Positions 53,901 through 62,482 of a stretch of DNA of 64,000 bases are shown piece by piece (positions within the stretch are counted from its first letter, which is position 1; each line of letters starts with the position of its first letter). A program made the translations under genes and the position numbers. This DNA is from Clavaria fumosa (Eukaryota > Basidiomycota > Agaricomycetes > Agaricales > Clavariaceae): positions 1,984,001 to 2,048,000 of the forward strand of contig OX637798.1 in NCBI GenBank assembly GCA_951802425.1, read 5' to 3'. The notes under the pieces were generated by a model. It did not search any database. It was not told where the DNA came from and was given only the letters and a program-made list of their open reading frames with translations.

Positions 53901-55070
53901 TGTTGTCATGTTGCCATTTGGGAGATTGACTGCGATGTCCCCTTTTCCAGTGGCATAGAAGGTGCGTCCATCTGCGGCTATCACTGGGCGAGGGGGCGTT
54001 GTGACGAAGTTTTTGAAGTTCTTGCGATGCGGGCAGAAGTGTACGTCAGCACCGCTATCGAGTATCGCTTCAACTTCCAGTTTCGCGCTCTTATCGTCGA
54101 TCATGTCCGCATAGTCTGATGTGCATTTGAAGGAGTAAGACGCATCCTCTTGTTTATCTGGAGAGGTGGCAGTATTCGCTGAGCTTTTCTTGCCGCTCTT
54201 TTGCCACCAGGCTGGGTATTGACCCTCTTTTCCACCACCCTTTTTGAAGCAGTCGGCTTTGATGTGGCCGGACTTGTCACAGTTGTCGCACTTTGCGTCG
54301 GTGTGTGATTTTTGTTTCTTCTTGGGGTCTTGTTTATTTCCTTTTGTGTAGAGGGCCGTGTCTCCTTGGTTACCAGAGTGCTCGGCTATGGTTCGGTGTG
54401 TGGCTTCTTCGAGAATGATGCGCGTGAGTTCGGTAGGTTCGATCTTGTTCTTGTTGACGGATGCAGAGTGCACTATAGAGGATAGTAGTAGTTGGTAGCT
54501 TGGTGGTAGGGACCCTAGTATCATGGTGCTGAATTCGTCGTCTGAGACCAGGGATCCCATTCCTGCGAGTTCATCTCGTAGGCGGACCATTTGCTCGAGA
54601 TGTTGCTTGACATCTCCTTCCTCAGGGCAGCTTAGGTGTTGTAGGCGGCGTTTAATGTCAAGTAAGTGCATTGTCGATTTCGACGTCGCATCGCTCCTGA
54701 CAGTGTCCCACATCTCCTTAGCAGTTTTTCCTTTTAGTAGGGAAGCCAGACAGGGTGATACTGTCGATTGGATAACGTGGCGAGCTGTGTACTCCTTTTG
54801 ATCGAATTCATCTATCTTCCTTTCTCTTGCTTCGATCTCATCCTCAGTAGCCTTGGTGCCTGTAGAGGTAATTGGGACACCTTCTCTGAGATCGAGATCT
54901 TTTGGTCGTCTAGCGGTACCTTCGATATGGCATATAAGCCCTCGGGACCCCATGGCTGTTCGGGTTCGATCTTCGTATTCAACCCAATTCGAGCCATCGT
55001 CGGATAGTTTAGGTATGGTAAGTGGGGAGCTGGTGGGGGCGGCCATATCGAGCGTAGTACCGGGTCTCAT
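50910..55070 (-). CDS. Copia-2 gag-pol polyprotein, 1386 codons, intact
   Basis: Starts MRPGTTLDMAAPTSSPLTIP at 55070, five bases inside the 5' LTR edge. Gag with CDNCDKSGHIKADC knuckle (about residue 260); protease AILDSGADVHFCPH (about 345); integrase zinc-binding region ending FCEACAKAKPHRK, then HTDLWGPAAV, DFIDDATRW, KFLRSDRGGEY, GVAERMNRTQVELARAML (about 480-670); RT with QIDVVGAYLNAEIDEEVYME, GLKQSGRLWHRKM, VVPVATDDMTVAGSS (ATDD instead of YxDD, about 1080); RNase H with YADTDWASQPDRHSISGYA, SSVEAEYIAAAHAAKEACW and HIDIRYHFVREAVEND. Length and order are normal for copia elements. With identical LTRs this is probably a very recent insertion. Confidence 0.95.
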   Translation of the reverse strand: MRPGTTLDMAAPTSSPLTIPKLSDDGSNWVEYEDRTRTAMGSRGLICHIEGTARRPKDLDLREGVPITSTGTKATEDEIEARERKIDEFDQKEYTARHVIQSTVSPCLASLLKGKTAKEMWDTVRSDATSKSTMHLLDIKRRLQHLSCPEEGDVKQHLEQMVRLRDELAGMGSLVSDDEFSTMILGSLPPSYQLLLSSIVHSASVNKNKIEPTELTRIILEEATHRTIAEHSGNQGDTALYTKGNKQDPKKKQKSHTDAKCDNCDKSGHIKADCFKKGGGKEGQYPAWWQKSGKKSSANTATSPDKQEDASYSFKCTSDYADMIDDKSAKLEVEAILDSGADVHFCPHRKNFKNFVTTPPRPVIAADGRTFYATGKGDIAVNLPNGNMTTQVTLKDVRYSPDLAFTLISVPQMDHAGFHADFGDGICTVITPKRNIIGKIPLVGSLYQIVKAKNYHANAMTKRVTLYEAHRILGHISYDAVRTAIKSGHIKGIHLDEASKEVFCEACAKAKPHRKPFPAQAQNRAKTFGERVHTDLWGPAAVMSIAKKRYAIDFIDDATRWTEVAFLATKDEAQSAYETFEKRIETHDNAKIKFLRSDRGGEYKNPKFDKHLDSKGTKRELTIHDTHEQVGVAERMNRTQVELARAMLLDANLPRFLWAEAINHAVWIKNRAPHRALDGKTPYEARYNKKPDMGKVLPFGTKAWVKIVDAGKLNTRAEPGFFVGFDSESKGYRIYLPEKRVVKPEREVVFDLTHTPDEVPFPDEVLPEGESSKDSQNTHQTPSDNPSALTDRYTPPIVTSDNDDDFNIIDNIRNEEVLPPTRQTTPDLPPRPCPKPGYYRDLHENAHRNVANAAHNDTDNEPQYFSCLAAIGGNEPATLAEAMKDSHAHEWEKAWKDEIEQLQQRRTWIIVDRPTDKPVIPCRPIFKEKLGPNGEVVKCKARLVAGGHRQTKGINYEETFAAAAKMASIRTVLAHAATSDWEVHQIDVVGAYLNAEIDEEVYMEPPQGVLKEGEGDKVCKLMKGLYGLKQSGRLWHRKMTNAFTDLGFHASRLDASVFIRKQGKDVMVVPVATDDMTVAGSSLDIVETFKAEFGARFEITDSGEISWLLGFEIRRNRAARTIAINQRLYIETIARRFRLDDATLTYTPMEPSAQYTKDQCPREAINAPYQEACGSVLWAAVISRPDIQFAVGILARFTQNPAEVHWKAIKRVIKYLHTSRNLWLTVGGANGTYEAYADTDWASQPDRHSISGYALVMGRGAVTWSSKRQPLIALSSVEAEYIAAAHAAKEACWFRAFLDEIGRDPHVPIPFRCDNQSTIALCRDNKFHARTKHIDIRYHFVREAVENDKIQVSYVPTDENLADILTKPLARYKFEYFCKLLGLEYV

Positions 55071-55074
55071 AATC
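55055..55074 (-). other. Copia-2 primer-binding site
   Basis: gattatgagacccgg directly after the 5' LTR on the minus strand. It shares TTATGAGACCC with Copia-1 and complements the initiator tRNA-Met anticodon arm. It overlaps the start of the ORF, since the ATG at 55070 lies in it. Confidence 0.6.
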
Positions 55075-55341
55075 TATAGAGAATTCTCCCTACGACCGTC
55101 CTTAGAGACTAAAAAGTGAAGTGTATCTCAGTATTATTCAATACTGGGGGTTAGACAATCCAGGTACCTAAAAAGTGAAGTGTCTAGTAGTCGCATGTAA
55201 TAAGCGACATAAAAGAGAGTATGAAAAAGAGCTAACACTCACATCTCAGTATTATTCAATACTGAGAAGTGTAGTGGCGTGACGCGCTACGGTAAAAGTC
55301 TAAATGAAACTCCGACCTATTCTTGTACCGAATATGCAACA
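55075..55341 (-). repeat. Copia-2 5' LTR (right)
   Basis: 267 bp, identical to 50636-50902 by eye. Confidence 0.95.
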
Positions 55342-55734
55342 GGCCGGTGGTTCCAGGCGCTTGACGAGCAGTATCTACTGCCTATCTTCTCGAACGCGAC
55401 GGCGAGCCGGACGTTCCACGCGCGTAAGGCGCGGCGGACTGCGTCAGGCGCTGCGGCTGCTGCGGATGTTGGGGCAGGGGATGTGAGAGGGAAGTTGGGG
55501 GACACCCCGATCGAGAGCAAAGACGAGGAAAGGGGCGCGGAGGTATATTTAGGAGGGGCGCTGGGGCGTAACGGTGGTGAGCACCGGGACGGGAATGCGG
55601 TCAGCGTCACGGGCCCTGCGCTCCCCCTGGGAACTGTGGAGAGCCGTATGGAGCGAGGATTTTCGAGCCCGAAACTGAGGGCGACTCTGCTTGATGGGCA
55701 GAGTGACAGCAACAGCAGAGATAGGTTGTCGTAA
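55342..55734 (+). pseudogene. Na+/H+ exchanger copy B, C-terminal tail after Copia-2
   Basis: Resumes at the duplicated GGCCG: RWFQALDEQYLLPIFSNATA, SRTFHARKARRTASG, ending DSNSRDRLS with TAA at 55732-55734. It differs from copy A by a two-codon shorter alanine run and a few substitutions. Confidence 0.85.
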
Positions 55735-56116
55735 TATTCATGCCCAGTTAGCTTTGGGCTGCCTAGTCTGCTATTTTATTTTTTCTCTCTTGTCCGTAAA
55801 CATTGCATATTCATATTTGATCAGGATTACATCCAGGTCAAAGGTGATAATGATATATGCGGCTGGTCACTGGGAACGGATAGAAGACCAAAATAAATAT
55901 ATAAAGAAACAACATCAGATATGGACGAGGAGGTATACCGTTGAAAGGTTGACGACTATCACGAGCGAGTAGCGATACATATAAAAGTATGAAATCAGGC
56001 AAGTGGTGAAGATGGGGAGAGGCCGAACGACGAAAAAAAGCATAGATTACGCACCATTACAAGGCGAGCACTTGAGAAAGCCACAAGCGAGATGAAAGGG
56101 GTGGGGGTTAGTTATA

Positions 56117-58221
56117 TTACAGTAACTCTGCGTGGCGCAGATAGTCTCGCAGTATGATCTCTTCAACTGGGAGTCAGTCACGAGTTCGCTGAAGACAGGG
56201 TACAGAAGGGTAGGGGGAAGTGGAGAGGGGCTTACTGGTGGCAAAAATGACCGTCGCAATTTCCGTATCCTGTGCGCGCAGATACAATCAACGCGGAATC
56301 AGCTAAATAGAAGGTCAATGCGCACGATGATTGAAGTAACGTGGAAGGAGAATAGTTCGGGGGAGTGTTGCCGGTGTCTCTCCCTGAAGCACTGCTGGAA
56401 GTTTTGCGGACGATTTGAGGGAATGCATGACCATCTACAGAACACAGTACAGAACTGCATCAAGACACCCTTGCCAACAAAAAAAAAATACACGAGTGCC
56501 GTGCCAGAACCGACGCGAGACCACGTCCGAAAACACGTATGGATCGGGTTCCCAGAAGACCGCGGGGGACGAAGGGCGCAGCTCGCGGATTCAGCAGCGT
56601 CTCGCGCTTCTGTCCGAAGGGAACAAATACGGCGGTGCCCGGGTGCGGCTCCGCGTATCCCACACCCGCGGCAGGGGCGGCGGCGCGACCGAACATGGGG
56701 CCATACGCATTGGCCCCCCACGGCGGGGGTGTCAACGGCGGCGTTGAGACCAGCCCGCTCGTCGAGGGCCGTGTGATGTGCTCGGGAAGCGACCCCGTTC
56801 GCCGGATGGCGCTGCTAGATTCCAAGAGCAGTGGTGCGCCCGTCGGAGGGCCGCTCGAACAAGGGCTGCCCTCTCCGGCTGCAGGGTCCGGTGCAGTGGT
56901 GTCGTGCGCGGCGGCGATGTGTCTGCCTCGCGCTGCACGGCGCGCGCCGCCCGCGGCTCGGGGACGGTTCTCGGCTCAAGCGCGCGGTCGGCACAGGCGT
57001 CGAGCCTGGCACGGGGAGGGCCGCCAAAATGCGGACCAGCCGTCGCCGGTGTGTGTGGGTCGGGCGGTCCGTCGGGCAGAACGCGCCCCCGCGGGTTCCT
57101 GCCCAGAAGACAGCCCAGCCCGGCCGTATCCGGCGGCGCCAAACGGGAGGGGCGCCGCCAGCGCGACGCGGACGCCTTCGCGACGGATCTCGAAGTCCCC
57201 GTAGCAGTCGGCGAGCGCGGCCGACAGCTGAGAGCAGCAGTCGCAGAACGCATGGGAGGGGTCCGCGTCGTCGGTCGGAGGAGCAGGTGGGGCCACAACG
57301 CCTGCGGAGTCGGCTCCGGAGTCTGGCGGCCCACTGCGCGGCGGCGGAGGTGGAGGCGCCGCGGCTGAGTTACGGTCCTCGTTGGGAAGGGCTGTATCGA
57401 TGCGCCGACGCGTGGTGTTCGTATTGCCTTCCAGGGTCGTTTGGGACTTCAGGGCATCGTCGTCGGAGGCACCGCGAGGAAGGGCGGTCACGCCCTCCAG
57501 GGAGCGAATGCTCTCAGACGCGCTAACCTCTTCTGGTTCCGTCTCATCGTCACCAAGAGATGATGAAGCGCGCACAGGAGCTGGGTCTTCGGCGTTGTTT
57601 TGGGCTCGCCCACATTTGCAGAAGCGATGAGTGTTCGGCACCCAACGCCAGGCCCTCGTGCTGGTCATTCAATTGCAGGATCGGCGCAGCGGATGCAGCG
57701 GGCGAAGGGAGCAGACCGGTACCAGTGCTGGGTGCAGCGTGATGCTCCGTGATGTGGACCAGCGATTGCGTCACGGATGCCTGCACGGGCGATTCGCCAT
57801 AGACGACGCCAATCAACGACGAAGCTGGTGTTGACAACCTGCGCAGGGGCGAGTTTGTCATCGGTCTACTGCCAAGGAAACAGAGTATGGGTAGACCGAC
57901 TTGATGAGCACCGAGGACTAGAAATCTCTTCTCTACGGGGGGGGGACGCCGATGCCCCTAGGATAGTGTGATGGACCTGCGAATCGGAATGTAAGGTCGC
58001 ACGGGTAGCGGGAGAAGACTGGTGAATGGCTTTACGGGTTTATCCGGCGCGTTCACCTGAACATGCTCGTTCGACGATGCACCAGCGGGCGTCGTGACTG
58101 TCTCCTGCGCTGCGGAGGCTTCCCTCCTGCTTTTCCGATCACACTCAGTATAGCCTCTGCACCTTCTCAAGCGACTTGTGTCGTTTGAGAGTCTGGGTGT
58201 GGGGGGAAGTGCAGAAGTCAT
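56117..58221 (-). pseudogene. Gene X copy B, unrecognised, with first exon
   Basis: Start at 58221 (MTSALPPTPRLSNDTSRLRR). Exon 1 ends near 57975, then an intron containing a 9-G run and ending cttggcag at about 57878. The next exon reads VVYGESPVQASVTQSLVHIT and APSTGTGLLPSPAASAAPIL. Then comes a frame change relative to copy A, caused by a 2-bp shorter stretch at about 57614 (cccacattt against cccacgcattt). It continues SASESIRSLEGVTALPRGAS, a proline run and CDCCSQLSAALADCYGDFE. The last exon ends LRDYLRHAELL at 56117. The protein is rich in Ser/Pro/Ala with one conserved Cys-containing block. I do not recognise it. Promoter region not identified. Confidence 0.6.
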
Positions 58222-59260
58222 ATGCGCGCGCGCGCGTGCATGCTTTCCTCACGCGCTAGTCACGCGGACTGGGAGCCAAGACTGTGCCGTCTCTCGGCGT
58301 GAAATTTTCGGGCCGTCATTTAGCCAACGCCTAGATTTGACTTGACGGAGCACGAGTGGTAAGAAGGTCCCCAAAGTGCTATTGTTATACGCCACAAAAA
58401 AGAATCTGGGCTTGACGTGTGAACGCGACGAAAGACCTCCTTGATTTGTTCTCCACCTCGCCTAATCCCCCTAGACAACGGACAGGGCCCCCGAACGCGG
58501 GACGGTCGCTCTCACAGCGGTGCTGTATTTATCCCAGCGTCAGGGTCGTCCAAGATCCCTTGTGGGTAACACCCGCTCGATAAGCCACACGTCCACCACG
58601 TGGTCGAGGGTTCTGTACGTGTGCATATATCACCTTATCTCCTTGCTGAGGCTGAGCGCCCTCATCTTCCTGCTCGCTCGGTCGAGATTCGTTCGCGGAC
58701 GCGAGCCGTGGGAGATGTGGCAGAGGACTGTCTGTGGGGCGTGCGAATCATGGGTCGTCGGCGGAGATGGCGTTTGGCAGCGCCCGGAGAGCAGTTGAGG
58801 ACTAGGCGAAATTCAGGTTTCTTTCCCTCGCCTCTTTGAATGATCTCCTGCAGCTTTTTATCATGAAGCGGACTGACTGTTTGTGATGGTCGATGACCTT
58901 GATCACTGCTACACGTCGATCTTGATGAACGGATGATTTGCGTATTGTACGCGAATCAAACTTCGCCACTTTACGACACAAAGGAATCCTAGCGTAATTT
59001 CACACTTTTTACGCGACGAAATGTCACGGTACCAGGAACGTGCCGGGTTCAAGCGAGAAGACAAATCTTCCCTGTTGCGACGCGGAAGATTTTTTGATGG
59101 AAATACTGACGAGTGATGGATGCCGGATCACCCGACTCGGAGAACATTGACTGACTGTTGGTGGACAGCCATAAGGAATAAGTGGAGGAGTGAATTATAT
59201 ATGCAATAAAAAATGGTTAGGGCGCTAAACTCTCTCTAGATTTCCGACCGTATAGAGTAA
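58222..59260. other. Intergenic region, no gene recognised
   Basis: Contains a (CG)6-like run at 58223-58236. Should hold the promoter of gene X copy B on its left side. The right side is the 3' flank of the membrane-protein gene. ORFs at 58520-58839 show no recognisable domain or codon pattern. Confidence 0.5.
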
Positions 59261-62200
59261 TTACAAGTCTAAGAAAGATGACCCATGTAGACCCTGTGAA
59301 GGCCCATCGCGCAAAGGATTCCTGGGCGGTCTCGCCGTCGCGGCCCTTCTCCGCGTGCGCAACGGAGCCGTGCCACCATCTCCCTCCGCGCCAGCCCCCA
59401 CCTCACCGCCCTCACGGGAAGCCCCGCGATCCGACGCGTCGTCCCAAGCGAGGCCCCGCCGCCCCGAAAAGAGCGGCGGCTCAGAGCCCGCGCGCTGCCG
59501 CCCAGGAGGGCTCGTGCGCTCGTCCGGCACGTAGAAGCTCCGCGTCGCCGTCGCCTGCAGGCGCGCCACGGGCGGGACGGGCAGCTCGCGCCGCGTCCCC
59601 CTCCCCGGCGCGCGCGCCGCTGTGACGGGGGTCGACGGCATCACCAGGGAGTGTTCGAGCGACGACGGGGCCGGGGACGCGGGCGAGGTCGCGCGCAGCA
59701 GCGCCTGGGACGATGACGGGGCCGGGGACGCGGGCGAGGTCCCGCGCAGCAGCGCCTGGCGCGACGACGCGGCCGCTGGCTGCGGCATTATCACGTCGGT
59801 GGTCGTCGTGGTCGTCGTCGTGAGCACACGCGTGAACCCGGGCTTCCGCGGGTCGTACAGATACGTCGTCGCCGCTGTCTGGCTCGACGGCCTTGCTCTG
59901 CTCCGATCCTGCAAAGCCGCCCGCGACACATCAGGCGAGACCGAGCCCGAGCGGGGCACCGGAAGTGCGCGTGTTGCGCGTGTTGGCGGTGGTAATGTCT
60001 GAAGAGTTGGCGGGGCGGAAGGGAGCGGCGGCGGCGGCAGCAGTGGCGGAGGTGGGGGCGGGGGCGGTGACATCAGAGGCGAGCGTATTGAGCGTGTTGG
60101 TGTCTGGAATGATGGCGGTGTCCCCAGTGAGGATGTTTGCAGAGCTGGCGGGGCGGAAGGTGGCGGCGGCGGCGGCGGCGGCAGCAGTGGCGGAGGCTGC
60201 GCGGGGGCGACCGCGAACCGCTGCCGGTCTCGATCAGGGTTCAAACCGTATAGCCGACTCTGCAGCGCGGTGCGCAGGCGAGCGCTGCTGCTGCCTTCCG
60301 CGACGCCCGCGCTGGTGGGCCCAGAATAGGGCGACGACGACGACGGACCCGCGCGGCGTGGTCCACTGCTGCTGCCACTGACAGGGCTTATCAGATAGCG
60401 CGTCGTCGGGCTGCCAAAGCCCGACTGCGGCTGCTGCTCTGTCTCGTACGTCGATCCGCGTCCTCTTGGACTCTGGTTTTGGTATGCCTCAAGGGGCGGA
60501 AGGGGCGGGAGTGTCCTGGTATCCAGCGCAGGAAGCGGGAGACGTGTGCTGCTGCTCGGCGCGCGCGGAGTCGCGACGGATGTCAAGTCGAACGCCATGA
60601 CGGGCGCGGCCGCACCCGGGGGGCGTCCAGTCGCCGTGAGGATGACGCCATCACGAACGCCGGCACTCGCAGAAGGCAGCGGGGGTGACGCGGCTGCCGT
60701 CTGCTCGCGCGAGACGGGGGATAGCGGCGGCGGGGACAGCGGCGGCGGGGAAAACGAGGCGGGCTCAGGGGCGTTGCTGGAGCGGGGCGAGAGCGAGAGC
60801 GTGTGCGTGTCGTCGCCGCCAAGCATGGTGTGGAACACGGCGCTCAGGAGGTCGTCGAGTGAGGGCGGCGAGGGCGGCAGCACGTATGGAATGCCGTCCT
60901 GGCCGGGCGTCTGTTGTGGAAGGGACACAGGCGGGGGTTGGGGCGGGGACGAGGGCGGGATTGGGAGCGGCTTGGAATTTCGCTTGCTGAGGAAGTGCCG
61001 GAGCGACGACGCACGTGGCGGGATGCGCGAGGGCGATATGTGGTTGGTGTCCTGAGCCGTAGGCGGCACGCCAGGCGTCAAGGATGAGGAGGGCTGGGGC
61101 AATGCGGCGCGGAACGACGTGTCCACGGACGGGGTGAATACACTGTTGTCGTACGACAGTGGAGGCGGGCCGCGCACAGGCTGGAGCGCCTCGATGACTG
61201 GTACGCGGGCCTCCGGGGCCACGTGTCGCGACGACGGCATCGAAGACGGCATCGACGATGACGACGCCAGGAGCGCTGCGGCGGACGCGCCGCCGGTCGA
61301 CGTGATCGCTTGCGCGTTCTCGGGCTGCGCGGCCGCGCGCTCGAGGTTTCTCCGCCGCAGGATGTAGAAGATGTAAAGCCCGATGAGGCAAATGAGCATG
61401 GCGCCCGCGATAGAGCTGGCGATGATGATGGCCAGGATCGTGCGATTGTTCAGTGGGGCTTGGGATGCGCCCGTGGCTCCCATTGACGTCAACGCAGACG
61501 GCGACTCGGCCAGTTGTCGGGGCTTGACGCCTGTATGAAGGGTGACAGTGAATACACAATTATCTCCGAATACCGATGACGTAGGACTCACTCGTGAACG
61601 CTGTAACGATGGAATTGAGCGTCATAGACATTCCAGGCAGCATCTTGGTGGCCGTGGTTGAAGGCAAGCCGGTGGTCGTAGTGGGTGGAGAGAGCGTGAA
61701 GGGTGAACCCGGGGAAAGCGGAGGAGCCAACAGATTAGTCCTAACGCAGCTGTTCGCGTTTCCACGATCCGAAATCAGCCTTTTCTGATTCGAAAGTCGG
61801 AGGAACCCCGAGCGTACCTCCTGTCCGCGCTGGCACCGACGACTTTAAATGGGGAAGAAACGCTGGCCCTTGATATATGTGACTGAACGCGGAGAGAACT
61901 GGTGGCGCAGGGAATGAGTATTTCTGTTTGTGAACCGCATGGAGAAACTGATAGCTTAAAAAGACATACAAGTTGGTTCCTGCGGGAAGGTCGATTTTCC
62001 AATTCAAATCAGTGTTCGATTGTTGAGGGAAGGACTTGAGAACAAGCTGGAGATGAACACCAATGAGGCTCTGTACGCTGTACCTGATGTATCAACGGAG
62101 ACTCACATTATCCGGACCTGTACACCGACGGAGAGCAGAAGCCGATGTTCAATCAGGGGGTCCGGAGGTGAACCACAAATAAAGAGGCATACTTAAGATG

Positions 62201-62482
62201 ATCAGAGAGAAAGGCCCTGGAGTCAAACCAGACCATAACCATGTACAGACGCCTGTGATGGAAAGTGCTTAATATGAAGGGGCAAGGAATGAGTACGTCC
62301 GCAAAACAAACTCGCACCGCATTGGACCACGGCAGACAAGGGGCTGTTCGGGATCAAACTGCGGTGAGTGGGGGGGCGTAGATGTTGATCAGGAGGACTT
62401 ACGGCGGGATCAAGATGGCAGATGCAAGAATGAGGGGTATTATTCCGTTGAGCACCAGGGTAATAGCGATGTATAAGTTCAT
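59261..62482 (-). CDS. Single-pass membrane protein with Pro/Ser-rich cytoplasmic tail
   Basis: First exon 62403-62482: MNLYIAITLVLNGIIPLILA, a signal peptide, ending at a gtaagt donor. Several small exons follow, with plausible pieces SAVVQCGAS, WSGLTPGPFSLIIL and KSFPQQSNTDLNWKIDLPAG. A last extracellular stretch is Thr/Pro-rich (PPTTTTGLPSTTATKMLPGM, then SMTLNSIVTAFTS). A 61-nt intron (61531-61591) leads to the final exon 59261-61530. This holds one hydrophobic helix of about 26 residues (61370-61447) followed by LRRRNLERAA, then about 690 residues rich in Pro, Ser, Ala and Arg with runs of up to 10 prolines. The pattern (extracellular 'WxxxxPAGT' domain, one helix, disordered tail) is common in Agaricomycetes. 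A surface sensor or wall-linked role is only a guess. Middle exon borders are uncertain. Confidence 0.7.
61531..61591 (-). other. Last intron of the membrane-protein gene
   Basis: 61 nt, gtgagtcc to catacag on the minus strand. Splicing joins VTAFT to SVKPRQLAESP in frame. Confidence 0.75.

Larger units (their letters stand above)
50636..55341 (-). mobile_element. Copia-2: intact Ty1/copia retrotransposon
   Basis: LTRs at 50636-50902 and 55075-55341, each 267 bp and identical as far as I can read. A 5-bp target duplication GGCCG lies at 50631-50635 and 55342-55346. The polypurine tract gagggggag abuts the left LTR (complement of 50903-50911). The primer-binding site gattatgagacccgg abuts the right LTR. 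One uninterrupted polyprotein ORF is present. All parts needed for autonomous transposition appear present. Confidence 0.95.
43055..57970. repeat. Segmental duplication, copy B
   Basis: Partner of 13022-39700. It lacks the Plavaka, full LINE, pogo and Copia-1 insertions but carries its own Copia-2 and a short LINE tail. It continues to the right into gene X exon 1 and the membrane-protein gene, which copy A lacks. Confidence 0.9.

Noticed and set aside
58223..58240. (CG)n run as a Z-DNA or regulatory element
   Set aside because: Only about 14 bp long and without other supporting sequence.
59278..61367. Plus-strand ORFs opposite the membrane-protein gene
   Set aside because: Low-complexity Arg/Ala-rich antisense readings of a proline-rich exon.
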